A DNA stretch of 64,000 nt from a virus (IMGVR_UViG_3300034356_001231:23809-87808), one strand, 5' to 3'. Shown: positions 14,539 through 20,444, numbered from the stretch's first letter. The notes: generated from the sequence alone by a model not told the origin. Numbers and translations are program-made.

Positions 14539-15300
14539 ATGGAAGAAGAACATACAACAAAGAGATTAACCCGTAAAGAAAAAAGACTTCTTCGCCAACA
14601 AGGAAAACCTGTTAAAGAAAATTATCAAGAAAAATTAAATTTCAATTTAAGGCATTTTGATCCTCTGACAGAAAACCAAAGATGTACGTTTAAGGCGTTC
14701 TCTGAGGAAAAAAATTTAATGTTGCATGGCATTGCAGGAACAGGCAAATCCTTCATGGCCATGTATCTATCTCTTAAACAAGTATTGGGAAATCCTGACT
14801 GTTCTTTTAAAAAGATTGTTATCGTGCGCACAGTGGTGCCCACCAGAGACATGGGGTTTTTGCCAGGTAATTCCAAAGAGAAAACTAAAGTATATGAAGC
14901 TCCCTATTACGCAATCTGTAATGAATTATTTGGTAGAGGAGACGCATACGACTATCTTAAAAATAAGAACCTTGTTGAGTTTATTTCTACATCTTTTATA
15001 CGTGGTATTACTCTTAATGATTGTATAGTTATTGTTGATGAGATGCAGAACGCAACTCTTCATGAGTTAGACTCTGTCATCACTCGTATTGGCCATAATT
15101 GTAAAGTCATATTCTGTGGTGATTTCAGGCAAACAGACTTTACTAGAGAGCATGAGAAAAACGGATTGACGGATTTCATGAGAATTGTCAAATCTATGAG
15201 ATCGTTTTCGTTGATAGAGTTCAATGCAGAAGATATCGTAAGGTCTGCTCTTGTAAAAGAATATATAGTTCTAAAGGACAAAATGAGGATCATAACATGA
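14539..15300 (+). CDS. phoH: PhoH-like P-loop ATPase
   Basis: A 253-residue protein with GGGGTAAA before the ATG. Walker A is GIAGTGKSF at residues 64-72, Walker B is IVIVDEMQNAT, and the downstream CGDFRQTDF loop follows. These are the marks of the PhoH family, common in marine and T4-like phages. The N-terminal 50 residues are Lys/Arg-rich. PhoH is an ATPase with proposed RNA helicase or phosphate-stress roles; the phage role is unsettled. An ATGA overlap couples it to the next gene. Confidence 0.85.
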   Translation: MEEEHTTKRLTRKEKRLLRQQGKPVKENYQEKLNFNLRHFDPLTENQRCTFKAFSEEKNLMLHGIAGTGKSFMAMYLSLKQVLGNPDCSFKKIVIVRTVVPTRDMGFLPGNSKEKTKVYEAPYYAICNELFGRGDAYDYLKNKNLVEFISTSFIRGITLNDCIVIVDEMQNATLHELDSVITRIGHNCKVIFCGDFRQTDFTREHEKNGLTDFMRIVKSMRSFSLIEFNAEDIVRSALVKEYIVLKDKMRIIT

Positions 15301-15968
15301 GCGAATCTTTTAATTTTTCCGACTACTGGCCAAAACCAGATCTTGGTAAACTCTATCACTACAAAGGTTTCAATCCCGCTGATCAAAAATATATTGAATG
15401 GGTTGTATGGAATTCAGGAGAGAATGGAATATTCTTTCAAGAAGATTATCATGATAGCAAATGGACAGCTACTTGGGTAATGAATTACCAATACTATGAC
15501 TCAAATAATAACTATCTTGGAGTTATGGAAACAGCCGACATTTATCCAAAATATTCTTATCAATTCTGGGCAAATTTCAGAACGACTTCTTTCGTAAAAG
15601 GATATGAAATTCCATGGGGTGGATTGCAGAAAGTTGGAGATTTAATAGACAAACCTTTAAAAATATCTTTCTTCAATTCTACATTCTTTACATTTCCTTC
15701 GCCAGGTAGGCAGGTCGTTAAGTTCGAAGCTAGACATCCAACTTATGTAAATAAGAATGGTGTGCTATATAATGATGTTCTAGAAGTAACATATGACCAA
15801 ACCTTCGGCGAAAAGACAGCTGGCGCTAGAAGCTGGTTCGCTAAGGATTTTGGTATCGTTGAGACCCAATGGCGTTGGAAGGGGCAAGATATTGGTGATA
15901 TTTTGCCAATGACAATACGTATTGATAATGGATATATAGATGAAAACAAATACCCAGTTTGGACGTAA
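15297..15968 (+). CDS. Protein of unknown function, beta-rich
   Basis: A 223-residue protein starting in an ATGA overlap with phoH. It is very rich in aromatic residues (YWPKPDLGKLYHYKGFNP, WTATWVMNYQYYD, FWANFRTTSF), with no signal peptide or membrane helix. Regular alternation suggests a beta-sandwich. I do not recognise a family. It overlaps the following exonuclease by 29 bases. Being in the early replication-type operon, it is not obviously structural. Confidence 0.6.
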   Translation: MSESFNFSDYWPKPDLGKLYHYKGFNPADQKYIEWVVWNSGENGIFFQEDYHDSKWTATWVMNYQYYDSNNNYLGVMETADIYPKYSYQFWANFRTTSFVKGYEIPWGGLQKVGDLIDKPLKISFFNSTFFTFPSPGRQVVKFEARHPTYVNKNGVLYNDVLEVTYDQTFGEKTAGARSWFAKDFGIVETQWRWKGQDIGDILPMTIRIDNGYIDENKYPVWT

Positions 15969-16617
15969 ATTATTTAAACATAATCTAGTACCAGAAGTTG
16001 AGATAGATACTCAGACTATAGATGGCAAAAGATATTATGTGTTACCGAACGGAGAAAAATTCCGTTCGGTAACGACTGTATTAGATGGAGCGTTAGACAA
16101 AACAGCACTAATGGAGTGGAAGAAGCGTGTCGGTCACGAAGAAGCTCAAAAGATTTCTACGCAAGCTGCTCGTCGTGGAACCGCCGTACATTCCATCGCA
16201 GAACGTTATGTGCTCAATGAAGAGAACCATCTTCGGGGTGCTATGCCTTCTGGAATTGATGCTTTCAAGGGCATTCAAACGTTATTAGACAAACATGTAG
16301 ATAACATTCTCGGCGTAGAGTTACCTTTATATTCGGTTGCTCTTAGGACTGCCGGGCGTTGTGATCTTATTGCAGAGTTTAATGGAACCCCTTCTATCAT
16401 TGATTTTAAAACAAGTCGTAAGTTAAAGAAAGAAGAATGGATTGAATCTTATTTTCTTCAAGCCACAACTTATTCTCTAATGTTCGAACGTATGTATAAA
16501 ATACATGTTCCGCAGATCGCAATACTTATAGCTGTAGATCATGAAGAACCACAGCTATTCGTGAAAGATCGTGGAGATTATGTTAATAGAGTATTAGAGA
16601 TATTCACAAAAGAATAG
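15940..16617 (+). CDS. RecB-like PD-(D/E)XK exonuclease
   Basis: A 225-residue protein. Motifs in order: RSVTTVLDGALDKTALMEWKKRVG, AARRGTAVHSIAERY, TAGRCDLIAEFNGTPSIIDFKTSRK and FLQATTYSLMF. This is the core of the PD-(D/E)XK fold, with catalytic Asp in RCDLI, Asp and Lys in IDFKTS, and Gln in the QATTY helix. It resembles the MGME1-like single-strand exonucleases found in T4-like phages. It probably acts in recombination or genome processing. The last bases overlap a convergent gene. Confidence 0.8.
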   Translation: MKTNTQFGRKLFKHNLVPEVEIDTQTIDGKRYYVLPNGEKFRSVTTVLDGALDKTALMEWKKRVGHEEAQKISTQAARRGTAVHSIAERYVLNEENHLRGAMPSGIDAFKGIQTLLDKHVDNILGVELPLYSVALRTAGRCDLIAEFNGTPSIIDFKTSRKLKKEEWIESYFLQATTYSLMFERMYKIHVPQIAILIAVDHEEPQLFVKDRGDYVNRVLEIFTKE

Positions 16618-16918
16618 CTGCAATAATTCCTAAAATTATTATAGTCCAGAATAAATCTGATATACTACCTTTAGGTTTTCTGCCTCTTTTTCTACGATAT
16701 CCCCCAGTAGTTTTACTAGTAGTATACCATGAATTCGGCCCAACCTTTAATGATTGGGTCGTTCTAGATCTTCCAGTTTTTTGATTGGTTGAGTAGGTAG
16801 TTCTCATACCTTTCTCACCATAAGAGGTAGATGTGGTTATACCTCTTTTACCACCCCATGAAGTAGTGGTTCTAACTGGTCCGGTTTTCTTTGTGATTCG
16901 AGTTCTTACATTTCCCAT
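16604..16918 (-). CDS. Basic Thr/Arg/Gly-rich protein with C-terminal membrane anchor
   Basis: A 104-residue protein. Most of it is a low-complexity, Thr/Ser/Arg/Gly-rich stretch (RTTTSWGGKRGITTSTSY and similar phrases repeating), ending with GSISDLFWTIIILGIIAAILL, a single hydrophobic helix. The topology suggests a tail-anchored protein. A T4-type late promoter lies immediately upstream, so it is a late product. The repetitive SYGEKG/TTYST phrases could bind nucleic acid or the cell wall. Function is unknown. Its end overlaps the convergent exonuclease gene by 14 bases. Confidence 0.65.
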   Translation of the reverse strand: MGNVRTRITKKTGPVRTTTSWGGKRGITTSTSYGEKGMRTTYSTNQKTGRSRTTQSLKVGPNSWYTTSKTTGGYRRKRGRKPKGSISDLFWTIIILGIIAAILL

Positions 16919-16923
16919 ATATC

Positions 16924-16931
16924 TATTTATA
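16924..16931 (-). promoter_or_regulatory. T4-type late promoter TATAAATA (leaderless geometry)
   Basis: TATAAATA on the minus strand ends five bases before the ATG of the gene at 16918. T4 late transcription starts about six bases after this box, so transcript and ATG would begin together. No Shine-Dalgarno sequence is visible. It lies within the end of the deaminase gene. Confidence 0.6.
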
Positions 16932-17340
16932 GGTTATTGACACCGTAAAAACTTTCTTGATCAGTGGAATATACCGTACGTTTAATGCCAAAATGTTCTA
17001 TAGCTTTCTGGCAACCAGGGCAAGGTTCAGCCAACCCAGTCACCCAGTTAGTATCTCCCTTGTTTTGTTTCTTAACACGGTAGACATATAGGGTGGCATC
17101 TTTTAGATCGTCTTCATCGACAACCTTCAACGCTTTGATAATACAATCTACCTCTGCATGTTTAAAGATCGCATCGTTATTCTTTGCGAATCTTTTTTGT
17201 AGAGGATGAGACTTATCTGAGTTGAAACCGACAGAGATAATCTCGTTACGAATAACAAGACACGCTGCCAGTTTCATTTTCATATTGTTGGAAGTAGCAA
17301 GTCTACGGACAAAGTCCATATATTTTTTATCACGAGACAT
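16927..17340 (-). CDS. Cytidine/dCMP deaminase-family protein
   Basis: A 137-residue protein with the zinc-binding pair of the family: HAEVDCI (His61, Glu63) and PCPGC (Cys107, Cys110). The order and spacing match deoxycytidylate deaminases and related nucleotide deaminases. Conversion of dCMP to dUMP would feed thymidylate synthesis. It is shorter than T4 Cd (about 190) and lacks its extra zinc ligands, so a different nucleoside, tRNA or free-base substrate is possible. It sits at the downstream end of the minus-strand tRNA region. Confidence 0.75.
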   Translation of the reverse strand: MSRDKKYMDFVRRLATSNNMKMKLAACLVIRNEIISVGFNSDKSHPLQKRFAKNNDAIFKHAEVDCIIKALKVVDEDDLKDATLYVYRVKKQNKGDTNWVTGLAEPCPGCQKAIEHFGIKRTVYSTDQESFYGVNNL

Positions 17341-17356
17341 TACATACCATAAGAAT

Positions 17357-17430
17357 TGGAGCGGGCGAAGGGAATCGAACCCTCGTCTTTAGTTTGGAAG
17401 ACTATGGCTCTGCCATTGAGCTACACCCGC
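17357..17430 (-). tRNA. tRNA-Gly (TCC)
   Basis: Cloverleaf with acceptor GCGGGTG/CGCCCGC, anticodon loop CTTCCAA, a T-arm with TTCGATT and encoded CCA. One mismatch at the outer anticodon-stem pair. Reads GGA/GGG. Confidence 0.9.
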
Positions 17431-17432
17431 AA

Positions 17433-17540
17433 TTAGTTCACACTTGTCATTATATTGATATCGCTTACAACAAAACCAATTACAATTGTTATAAGAAAGA
17501 AACAAACAATCTTTATAATAGCACTAGTCTTGTGATCCAT
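17433..17540 (-). CDS. 35-residue single-span membrane protein
   Basis: Between two tRNAs, an ATG at 17540 with AAGGAAATATATT upstream opens a 35-codon frame ending TAA at 17433. The peptide has a short charged head (MDHKTSAIIK), one hydrophobic helix (IVCFFLITIVIGFVV) and a polar tail. It should sit in the inner membrane. Tiny membrane proteins of phages often modulate host functions or lysis, but nothing specific is known here. The good ribosome-binding site, placed neatly between tRNAs, supports it. Confidence 0.6.
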   Translation of the reverse strand: MDHKTSAIIKIVCFFLITIVIGFVVSDINIMTSVN

Positions 17541-17557
17541 AATATATTTCCTTTAGT

Positions 17558-17632
17558 TGGCTCGGGGACCTGGACTCGAACCAAGAACGACTGAGTCAGA
17601 GTCAGCAGTTTTACCAATTAAACTATCCCCGA
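17558..17632 (-). tRNA. tRNA-Gln (CTG)
   Basis: Acceptor TCGGGGA/TCCCCGA, anticodon loop CTCTGAC, T-loop TTCGAGT, encoded CCA. Sister of the Gln(TTG) gene at 18933, with a nearly identical acceptor and D-arm. Confidence 0.9.
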
Positions 17633-17633
17633 A

Positions 17634-17709
17634 TGGTGCTGGCAGAAGGAATCGAACCCTCGACCTGATGCTTACAAGGCAACTGCTCTACCGTCTGAGC
17701 TATACCAGC
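17634..17709 (-). tRNA. tRNA-Thr (TGT)
   Basis: Acceptor GCTGGTA/TGCCAGC, anticodon loop CTTGTAA, T-loop TTCGATT, encoded CCA. Its 5' end lies one base from the exported-protein gene at 17711. Confidence 0.9.
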
Positions 17710-17710
17710 A

Positions 17711-18130
17711 TTAATACGCAGGAACCAAACAACTCTGAACCAGATCTGCCCCACCAAACAACTGGCCGAACAAATCATAAGGATCAACATACATTGCACA
17801 GTTCCGAGAAGCTGCTACAGGAACGTTCAGTGGATATCCTGGCGGCGAATAAATGTTAGACGCTTCTGGTGTTGGAACGTAACTATAAACAGGAACCAAC
17901 GGTGCAGGCTGAACAGGAACTACTACAGGAACTGCGATCGTTGAACTAATAGGTCCAGGACCAGCAGGAAGATACTCGACCGCTACCGGAACAGGAACGG
18001 TCTTTACAACCTTCTTGACTATTGGTCTTTGAACATTGATATTGCAGTTGTTACATTGATCAATGTTGTAGTTTCCGGCCAAAGCAGGAGTTGTAAGCAT
18101 AAGAGCAAATGCTAATACTAGCTTTTTCAT
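17711..18130 (-). CDS. Exported Pro/Val-rich protein
   Basis: A 139-residue protein. The ATG at 18130 gives a clean signal peptide (MKKLVLAFALMLTTPALA, cut before GNY); the longer open frame upstream overlaps the previous gene. The mature protein has two cysteines close together (DQCNNCNI), a long Pro/Val-rich section (VKTVPVPVAVEYLP, VVVPVQPAPLVPVYSYVP) and two later cysteines. It probably spans or lines the periplasm or outer surface. It forms a pair with the Gly/Tyr-rich gene at 18132. No family is recognised. Confidence 0.7.
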   Translation of the reverse strand: MKKLVLAFALMLTTPALAGNYNIDQCNNCNINVQRPIVKKVVKTVPVPVAVEYLPAGPGPISSTIAVPVVVPVQPAPLVPVYSYVPTPEASNIYSPPGYPLNVPVAASRNCAMYVDPYDLFGQLFGGADLVQSCLVPAY

Positions 18131-18131
18131 C

Positions 18132-18416
18132 TTAGTACCCGTAGTAATAATAACGACGAGGATTGTAGTAATAAGCAGGAGGAGCATATGGTGCATAGTA
18201 TCCACCACCATAAGCTGGATAACCATATCCATACCCATAACCCTGCGAAGCAATAGCTCCACCAATTACACCACCAAGAATAGCAGCACCAGCCATTGCT
18301 CCATAGGCTGCACCATAACCATAACCATATCCATATCCGCCCCAATACTGAGCGTTAGCAGGTTGGGCAGTAGTGATACCAAAAACCAGTAGTAATGCAA
18401 CAGCAAACTTTTTCAT
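18132..18416 (-). CDS. Exported Gly/Tyr-rich protein with glycine-zipper segment
   Basis: A 94-residue protein. The start at 18416 follows a GGAG site and gives a signal peptide (MKKFAVALLLVFGITTAQPANA). Then come alternating Gly-Tyr repeats (YWGGYGYGYGYG), a glycine-zipper stretch (AGAAILGGVIGGAIAS) and a Tyr/Pro-rich tail ending RRYYYYGY. Glycine zippers insert in membranes, so it may form an outer-membrane or envelope plug. A late promoter at 18463 suggests expression at the end of infection, perhaps in lysis or superinfection exclusion (inference). Confidence 0.7.
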   Translation of the reverse strand: MKKFAVALLLVFGITTAQPANAQYWGGYGYGYGYGAAYGAMAGAAILGGVIGGAIASQGYGYGYGYPAYGGGYYAPYAPPAYYYNPRRYYYYGY

Positions 18417-18462
18417 TTCTCTTCTCCATAGGAAGTGGACTAACCATGGGCCCACACGAGTC

Positions 18463-18470
18463 TATTTATA
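18463..18470 (-). promoter_or_regulatory. T4-type late promoter TATAAATA
   Basis: The minus strand reads TATAAATA about 45 bases before the ATG of the Gly/Tyr-rich gene, whose ribosome-binding site (TATGGAG) follows. It lies between that gene and tRNA-Asn, separating the exported pair from tRNA transcription. Confidence 0.7.
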
Positions 18471-18484
18471 GCGACCAACCTAAA

Positions 18485-18559
18485 TGGCTCCCTGAGAAGG
18501 ATTCGAACCTCCGACCAAGTGATTAACAGTCACCTGCGCTACCGCTGCGCCACCAGGGA
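18485..18559 (-). tRNA. tRNA-Asn (GTT)
   Basis: Acceptor TCCCTGG/TCAGGGA, anticodon loop CTGTTAA, T-loop TTCGAAT, encoded CCA. The stop of the 65-residue gene falls inside its 5' part. Confidence 0.9.
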
Positions 18560-18736
18560 AAAGAACCAATAACCGCCACCAAACAACATAACCAAAAAGA
18601 TAATGTTCCAACAGATATCGTTGATCATATCTTTCTTTACTTGACACATCACTCGATCGCAACCGATTGGATACGTTCGAGTTACTCGAGAACACTCTCT
18701 ACAGACATAATAGTTAGGGAAGTTCATATCATTCAT
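18539..18736 (-). CDS. Small protein with CxxC motif and membrane helix
   Basis: A 65-residue protein starting at ATG 18736, seven bases from a perfect -10 box, so probably leaderless. A zinc-knuckle-like CRECSRVTRTYPIGCDRVMC stretch is followed by a hydrophobic segment (ICWNIIFLVMLFGGGYWFF). Its last 7 codons run into the tRNA-Asn gene, so transcription of this gene also carries the tRNA. A second in-frame ATG is at codon 4. Function is unknown. Confidence 0.65.
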   Translation of the reverse strand: MNDMNFPNYYVCRECSRVTRTYPIGCDRVMCQVKKDMINDICWNIIFLVMLFGGGYWFFSLVAQR

Positions 18737-18742
18737 ATTTAT

Positions 18743-18770
18743 ATTATACCCTAGAACTGCAAAAAGTCAA
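18743..18770 (-). promoter_or_regulatory. Sigma70-type promoter, leaderless geometry
   Basis: Minus strand: TTGACT (18765-18770), 16 bp, TATAAT (18743-18748), with TCTAGGG directly before the -10 box as at 21613. The ATG of the 65-residue gene is the seventh base after the box. A TATAAATA string overlaps at 18736-18743 and could add late activity. Confidence 0.8.
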
Positions 18771-18771
18771 G

Positions 18772-18847
18772 TGGTGCTGTCGGAGAGAATCGAACTCCCG
18801 ACATGCGCATTACTAATGCGCTGCTCTACCAACTGAGCTACGACAGC
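18772..18847 (-). tRNA. tRNA-Thr (AGT), unusual A34
   Basis: Acceptor GCTGTCG/CGACAGC, perfect anticodon stem GCGCA/TGCGC around TTAGTAA, T-loop TTCGATT, encoded CCA. The anticodon AGT has adenosine at the wobble base, rare in bacteria outside tRNA-Arg. Confidence 0.85.
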
Positions 18848-18853
18848 ATTTAA

Positions 18854-18927
18854 TGGCACTGGCACCAGGTATCGATCCTAGTCTACAAGATCCACAATCT
18901 CGTGTGCTACCTTTACACTATGCCAGC
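18854..18927 (-). tRNA. tRNA-His (GTG)
   Basis: Acceptor GCTGGCA/TGCCAGT, anticodon stem CGAGA/TCTTG around TTGTGGA, encoded CCA. The T-loop is the unusual ATCGATA, and no templated G-1:C73 pair is evident. Confidence 0.8.
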
Positions 18928-18932
18928 AAAAC

Positions 18933-19007
18933 TGGATCGGGGACTAGGACTCGAACCTAGAAAGTCGGAACCAAAATCCGACGTTATGCCAATTTAACTA
19001 TCCCCGA
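18933..19007 (-). tRNA. tRNA-Gln (TTG)
   Basis: Acceptor TCGGGGA/TCCCCGA, anticodon stem TCGGA/TCCGA around TTTTGGT, T-loop TTCGAGT, encoded CCA. Confidence 0.9.
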
Positions 19008-19008
19008 A

Positions 19009-19085
19009 TGGTGTCTCGAGTAGGAGTCAAACCTACAGCCTTCGGTTTCGTAGACCGATGCTCTATTCAGTTGAGCTATCGAGAC
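19009..19085 (-). tRNA. tRNA-Arg (ACG)
   Basis: Acceptor GTCTCGA/TCGAGAC, anticodon stem TCGGT/ACCGA around CTACGAA, T-loop TTTGACT, encoded CCA. A34 is normal for this isotype. Confidence 0.9.
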
Positions 19086-19086
19086 A

Positions 19087-19164
19087 TGGTGCCCTCGGTC
19101 GGATTCGAACCGACACTAGCGATGATTTTGAGTCAACGGCCTCTGCCAATTGGGCTACGAGGGC
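19087..19164 (-). tRNA. tRNA with CAA anticodon (Leu), short variable arm
   Basis: Acceptor GCCCTCG/CGAGGGC, anticodon loop CTCAAAA (CAA, codon UUG), T-loop TTCGAAT, encoded CCA. The variable loop is short, unlike normal tRNA-Leu. Its 5' third is almost identical to that of the gene at 19362. Confidence 0.8.
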
Positions 19165-19169
19165 ATAAA

Positions 19170-19272
19170 TGATTGCGACAGGAATCGAACCTGTATCTCT
19201 GCCTTTTCTGTCCATATTGAATGTCTCCAATAGGCTCTTACATAGAGTGCTTTCCCATTAAACTACACAATC
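19170..19272 (-). tRNA. Aberrant tRNA-like gene, isotype undetermined
   Basis: Acceptor GATTGTG/CGCAATC, a D-arm and a perfect T-arm (ACAGG-TTCGATT-CCTGT) frame about 103 bases, but there is no encoded CCA and no proper anticodon arm. The central part is expanded and can form an extra hairpin (CCTATTG with CAATATGG). It could be a degenerate tRNA, an extreme long-variable-arm tRNA or a tRNA with a small insertion. Confidence 0.5.
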
Positions 19273-19275
19273 AAA

Positions 19276-19351
19276 TGGTGCTTCCCCTTTGAATCAAACA
19301 AAGTCCTTCTGTTCTTCAGACAGACGTGCGCATCAGCTACACCAGAGAAGC
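19276..19351 (-). tRNA. tRNA-Phe (GAA)
   Basis: Acceptor GCTTCTC/GGGAAGC, anticodon stem TCTGT/ACAGA around CTGAAGA, T-arm CTTTG-TTTGATT-CAAAG, encoded CCA. Confidence 0.88.
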
Positions 19352-19361
19352 ATATTTATAT

Positions 19362-19438
19362 TGGTGCGCCTGGTAAGACTCGAACTTACAACATCTGGTT
19401 TCTAAGACCAGCGCCTCTACCAATTGGGCTACGAGGGC
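19362..19438 (-). tRNA. tRNA with TAG anticodon (Leu), mosaic acceptor stem
   Basis: Anticodon stem CTGGT/ACCAG around CTTAGAA, T-loop TTCGAGT, encoded CCA, short variable loop. The 5' acceptor arm GCCCTCG pairs badly with the 3' arm CAGGCGC (two mismatches). The 5' half copies the gene at 19087, which suggests a recombinant tRNA. Confidence 0.75.
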
Positions 19439-19447
19439 ATTATAATA

Positions 19448-19501
19448 AGTTGTCTGGTGCGCTATTCTATTCTAATAAGACATAGTGGAAGCGTGACAAC
19501 T
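19448..19501 (-). repeat. Inverted repeat between tRNAs, possible tRNA remnant
   Basis: AGTTGTC (19448-19454) and GACAACT (19495-19501) are complementary, with a second inner pairing GCGCT/AGCGT. The enclosed minus-strand sequence contains GCGCACCA, the 3' end of the neighbouring tRNA-Leu. It looks like a rearranged tRNA fragment or a small structured RNA. Confidence 0.5.
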
Positions 19502-19509
19502 CTGTTTTC

Positions 19510-19585
19510 TGGTGCGAGATGACAGGATCGAACTGCCGACATTCTGCGTGTAAAACAGACGCTCTCCCAACTGAGCTAATCTCGC
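19510..19585 (-). tRNA. tRNA-Val (TAC)
   Basis: Acceptor GCGAGAT/ATCTCGC, anticodon loop TTTACAC, T-loop TTCGATC, encoded CCA. Confidence 0.9.
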
Positions 19586-19590
19586 ATTAA

Positions 19591-19666
19591 TGGTCTAGGT
19601 GGCTGGACTTGAACCAACAGCCTTCCCGCCCCAAACGGGATGCTCTGCCAATTGAGCTACACCTAG
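19591..19666 (-). tRNA. tRNA-Pro (TGG)
   Basis: Acceptor CTAGGTG/CACCTAG, anticodon stem TCCCG/CGGGA around TTTGGGG, T-loop TTCAAGT, encoded CCA. Confidence 0.9.
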
Positions 19667-19673
19667 ATAAAAC

Positions 19674-19748
19674 TGGATGCGGACCCATGAGTCGAACATG
19701 GCTCTCTTGCTTATGAGACAAGAATGGTCTCCGGACCACCTGACCGCA
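19674..19748 (-). tRNA. tRNA with CAT anticodon (Met or Ile2), T at position 73
   Basis: Anticodon stem CTTGT/GCAAG around CTCATAA, T-loop TTCGACT, encoded CCA. The base before CCA is T and the acceptor has one mismatch, both unusual for Met tRNAs. Confidence 0.8.
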
Positions 19749-19830
19749 AAACTTGCTGTCCCTCACGCCTTGGGACGAATGTTGTCTAGCATTACGACAC
19801 TCCATAAAGGCTGTGTATCTAGATCAAACA
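19749..19830 (-). other. 82-base spacer in the tRNA array, no gene seen
   Basis: A GTCCC...GGGAC hairpin (minus strand) and no T-arm or convincing frame. It may be the remains of a lost tRNA. Confidence 0.3.
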
Positions 19831-19905
19831 TGGTGCTGATAGTTGGAATTAAACCAACCTATAACGTCTTATGAGAACGCCTCGACCTCTTGCCGACCTA
19901 CCAGC
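19831..19905 (-). tRNA. tRNA with CAT anticodon (Met or Ile2)
   Basis: Acceptor GCTGGTA/TATCAGC, anticodon loop CTCATAA, T-arm GTTGG-TTTAATT-CCAAC (odd T-loop), encoded CCA. This is the third CAU tRNA of the window. Confidence 0.85.
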
Positions 19906-19909
19906 GAAT

Positions 19910-19999
19910 TGGCGGAGTGGTGGCGGAATCGAACCCCTGGCCTTTCGGCTCTACTGGTTTTCAAGACCAGACTAGTATCCCCGACTAGATACGCACTCC
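19910..19999 (-). tRNA. tRNA-Ser (TGA)
   Basis: A class II tRNA with a long variable arm (GCC-GAAA-GGC). Acceptor GGAGTGC/CACTCC region, anticodon stem CTGGT/ACCAG around CTTGAAA, discriminator G, encoded CCA. Confidence 0.92.
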
Positions 20000-20053
20000 A
20001 ATTATTCTACCTTTATAAGAGCCTCCCCGCTACCCAGCGTCACGACCATATGA

Positions 20054-20129
20054 TGGAGGATCCGGTCGGACTCGAACCGACAGCCTTGGGATTAAAAGTC
20101 CCTTGCACCACCTATTGTGCTACGGATCC
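20054..20129 (-). tRNA. tRNA-Lys (TTT)
   Basis: Acceptor GGATCCG/CGGATCC, anticodon loop CTTTTAA, T-arm GTCGG-TTCGAGT-CCGAC, encoded CCA. Confidence 0.9.
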
Positions 20130-20134
20130 ATAAA

Positions 20135-20210
20135 TGGTAGACCGAGAGGGATTCGAACCCACGACAAAGGGATTAAGAGTCCCCTGCTCTACCAACTGAG
20201 CTATCGGTCC
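20135..20210 (-). tRNA. tRNA-Lys (CTT)
   Basis: Acceptor GGACCGA/TCGGTCT, anticodon stem GGGGA/TCCCT around CTCTTAA, T-loop TTCGAAT, encoded CCA. With the TTT gene, both Lys codons are covered. Confidence 0.9.
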
Positions 20211-20216
20211 ATAAAC

Positions 20217-20291
20217 TGGTGACCCCAACGAGATTCGAACTCGTATTGACGGCTTGAAAGGCCGCTGTCCTAACCATTAGACGATGGGGCC
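20217..20291 (-). tRNA. tRNA-Glu (TTC)
   Basis: Acceptor GGCCCCA/TGGGGTC, anticodon stem GCGGC/GCCGT around CTTTCAA, T-arm ACGAG-TTCGAAT-CTCGT, encoded CCA. Confidence 0.92.
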
Positions 20292-20292
20292 G

Positions 20293-20366
20293 TGGTGCTT
20301 CCTGATGGTATCGATCCAACGTCTATCGCTTATCAAGCGATTGCTCTACCTTTGAGCTAAGGAAGC
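20293..20366 (-). tRNA. tRNA-Ile (GAT)
   Basis: Acceptor GCTTCCT/AGGAAGC, anticodon stem ATCGC/GCGAT around TTGATAA, T-loop ATCGATA, encoded CCA. Confidence 0.9.
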
Positions 20367-20367
20367 A

Positions 20368-20444
20368 TGGAGTGGATGATGGGACTCGAACCCACATATT
20401 AAGGTTTTGCAGACCTCTACCTAACCAATTCGGTGCACATCCAC
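20368..20444 (-). tRNA. tRNA-Cys (GCA)
   Basis: Acceptor GTGGATG/CATCCAC, anticodon loop CTGCAAA, T-loop TTCGAGT, discriminator T (the Cys identity base), encoded CCA. First tRNA of the array, directly after a terminator. Confidence 0.92.

Noticed and set aside
19353-19360. TATAAATA on the minus strand between two tRNAs.
   Set aside because: Its transcripts would start inside tRNA-Phe and destroy its 5' end; it probably occurs by chance in an AT-rich spacer.
19587-20133. Several open frames across the tRNA array.
   Set aside because: They consist of tRNA sequence read on either strand, with no ribosome-binding sites.
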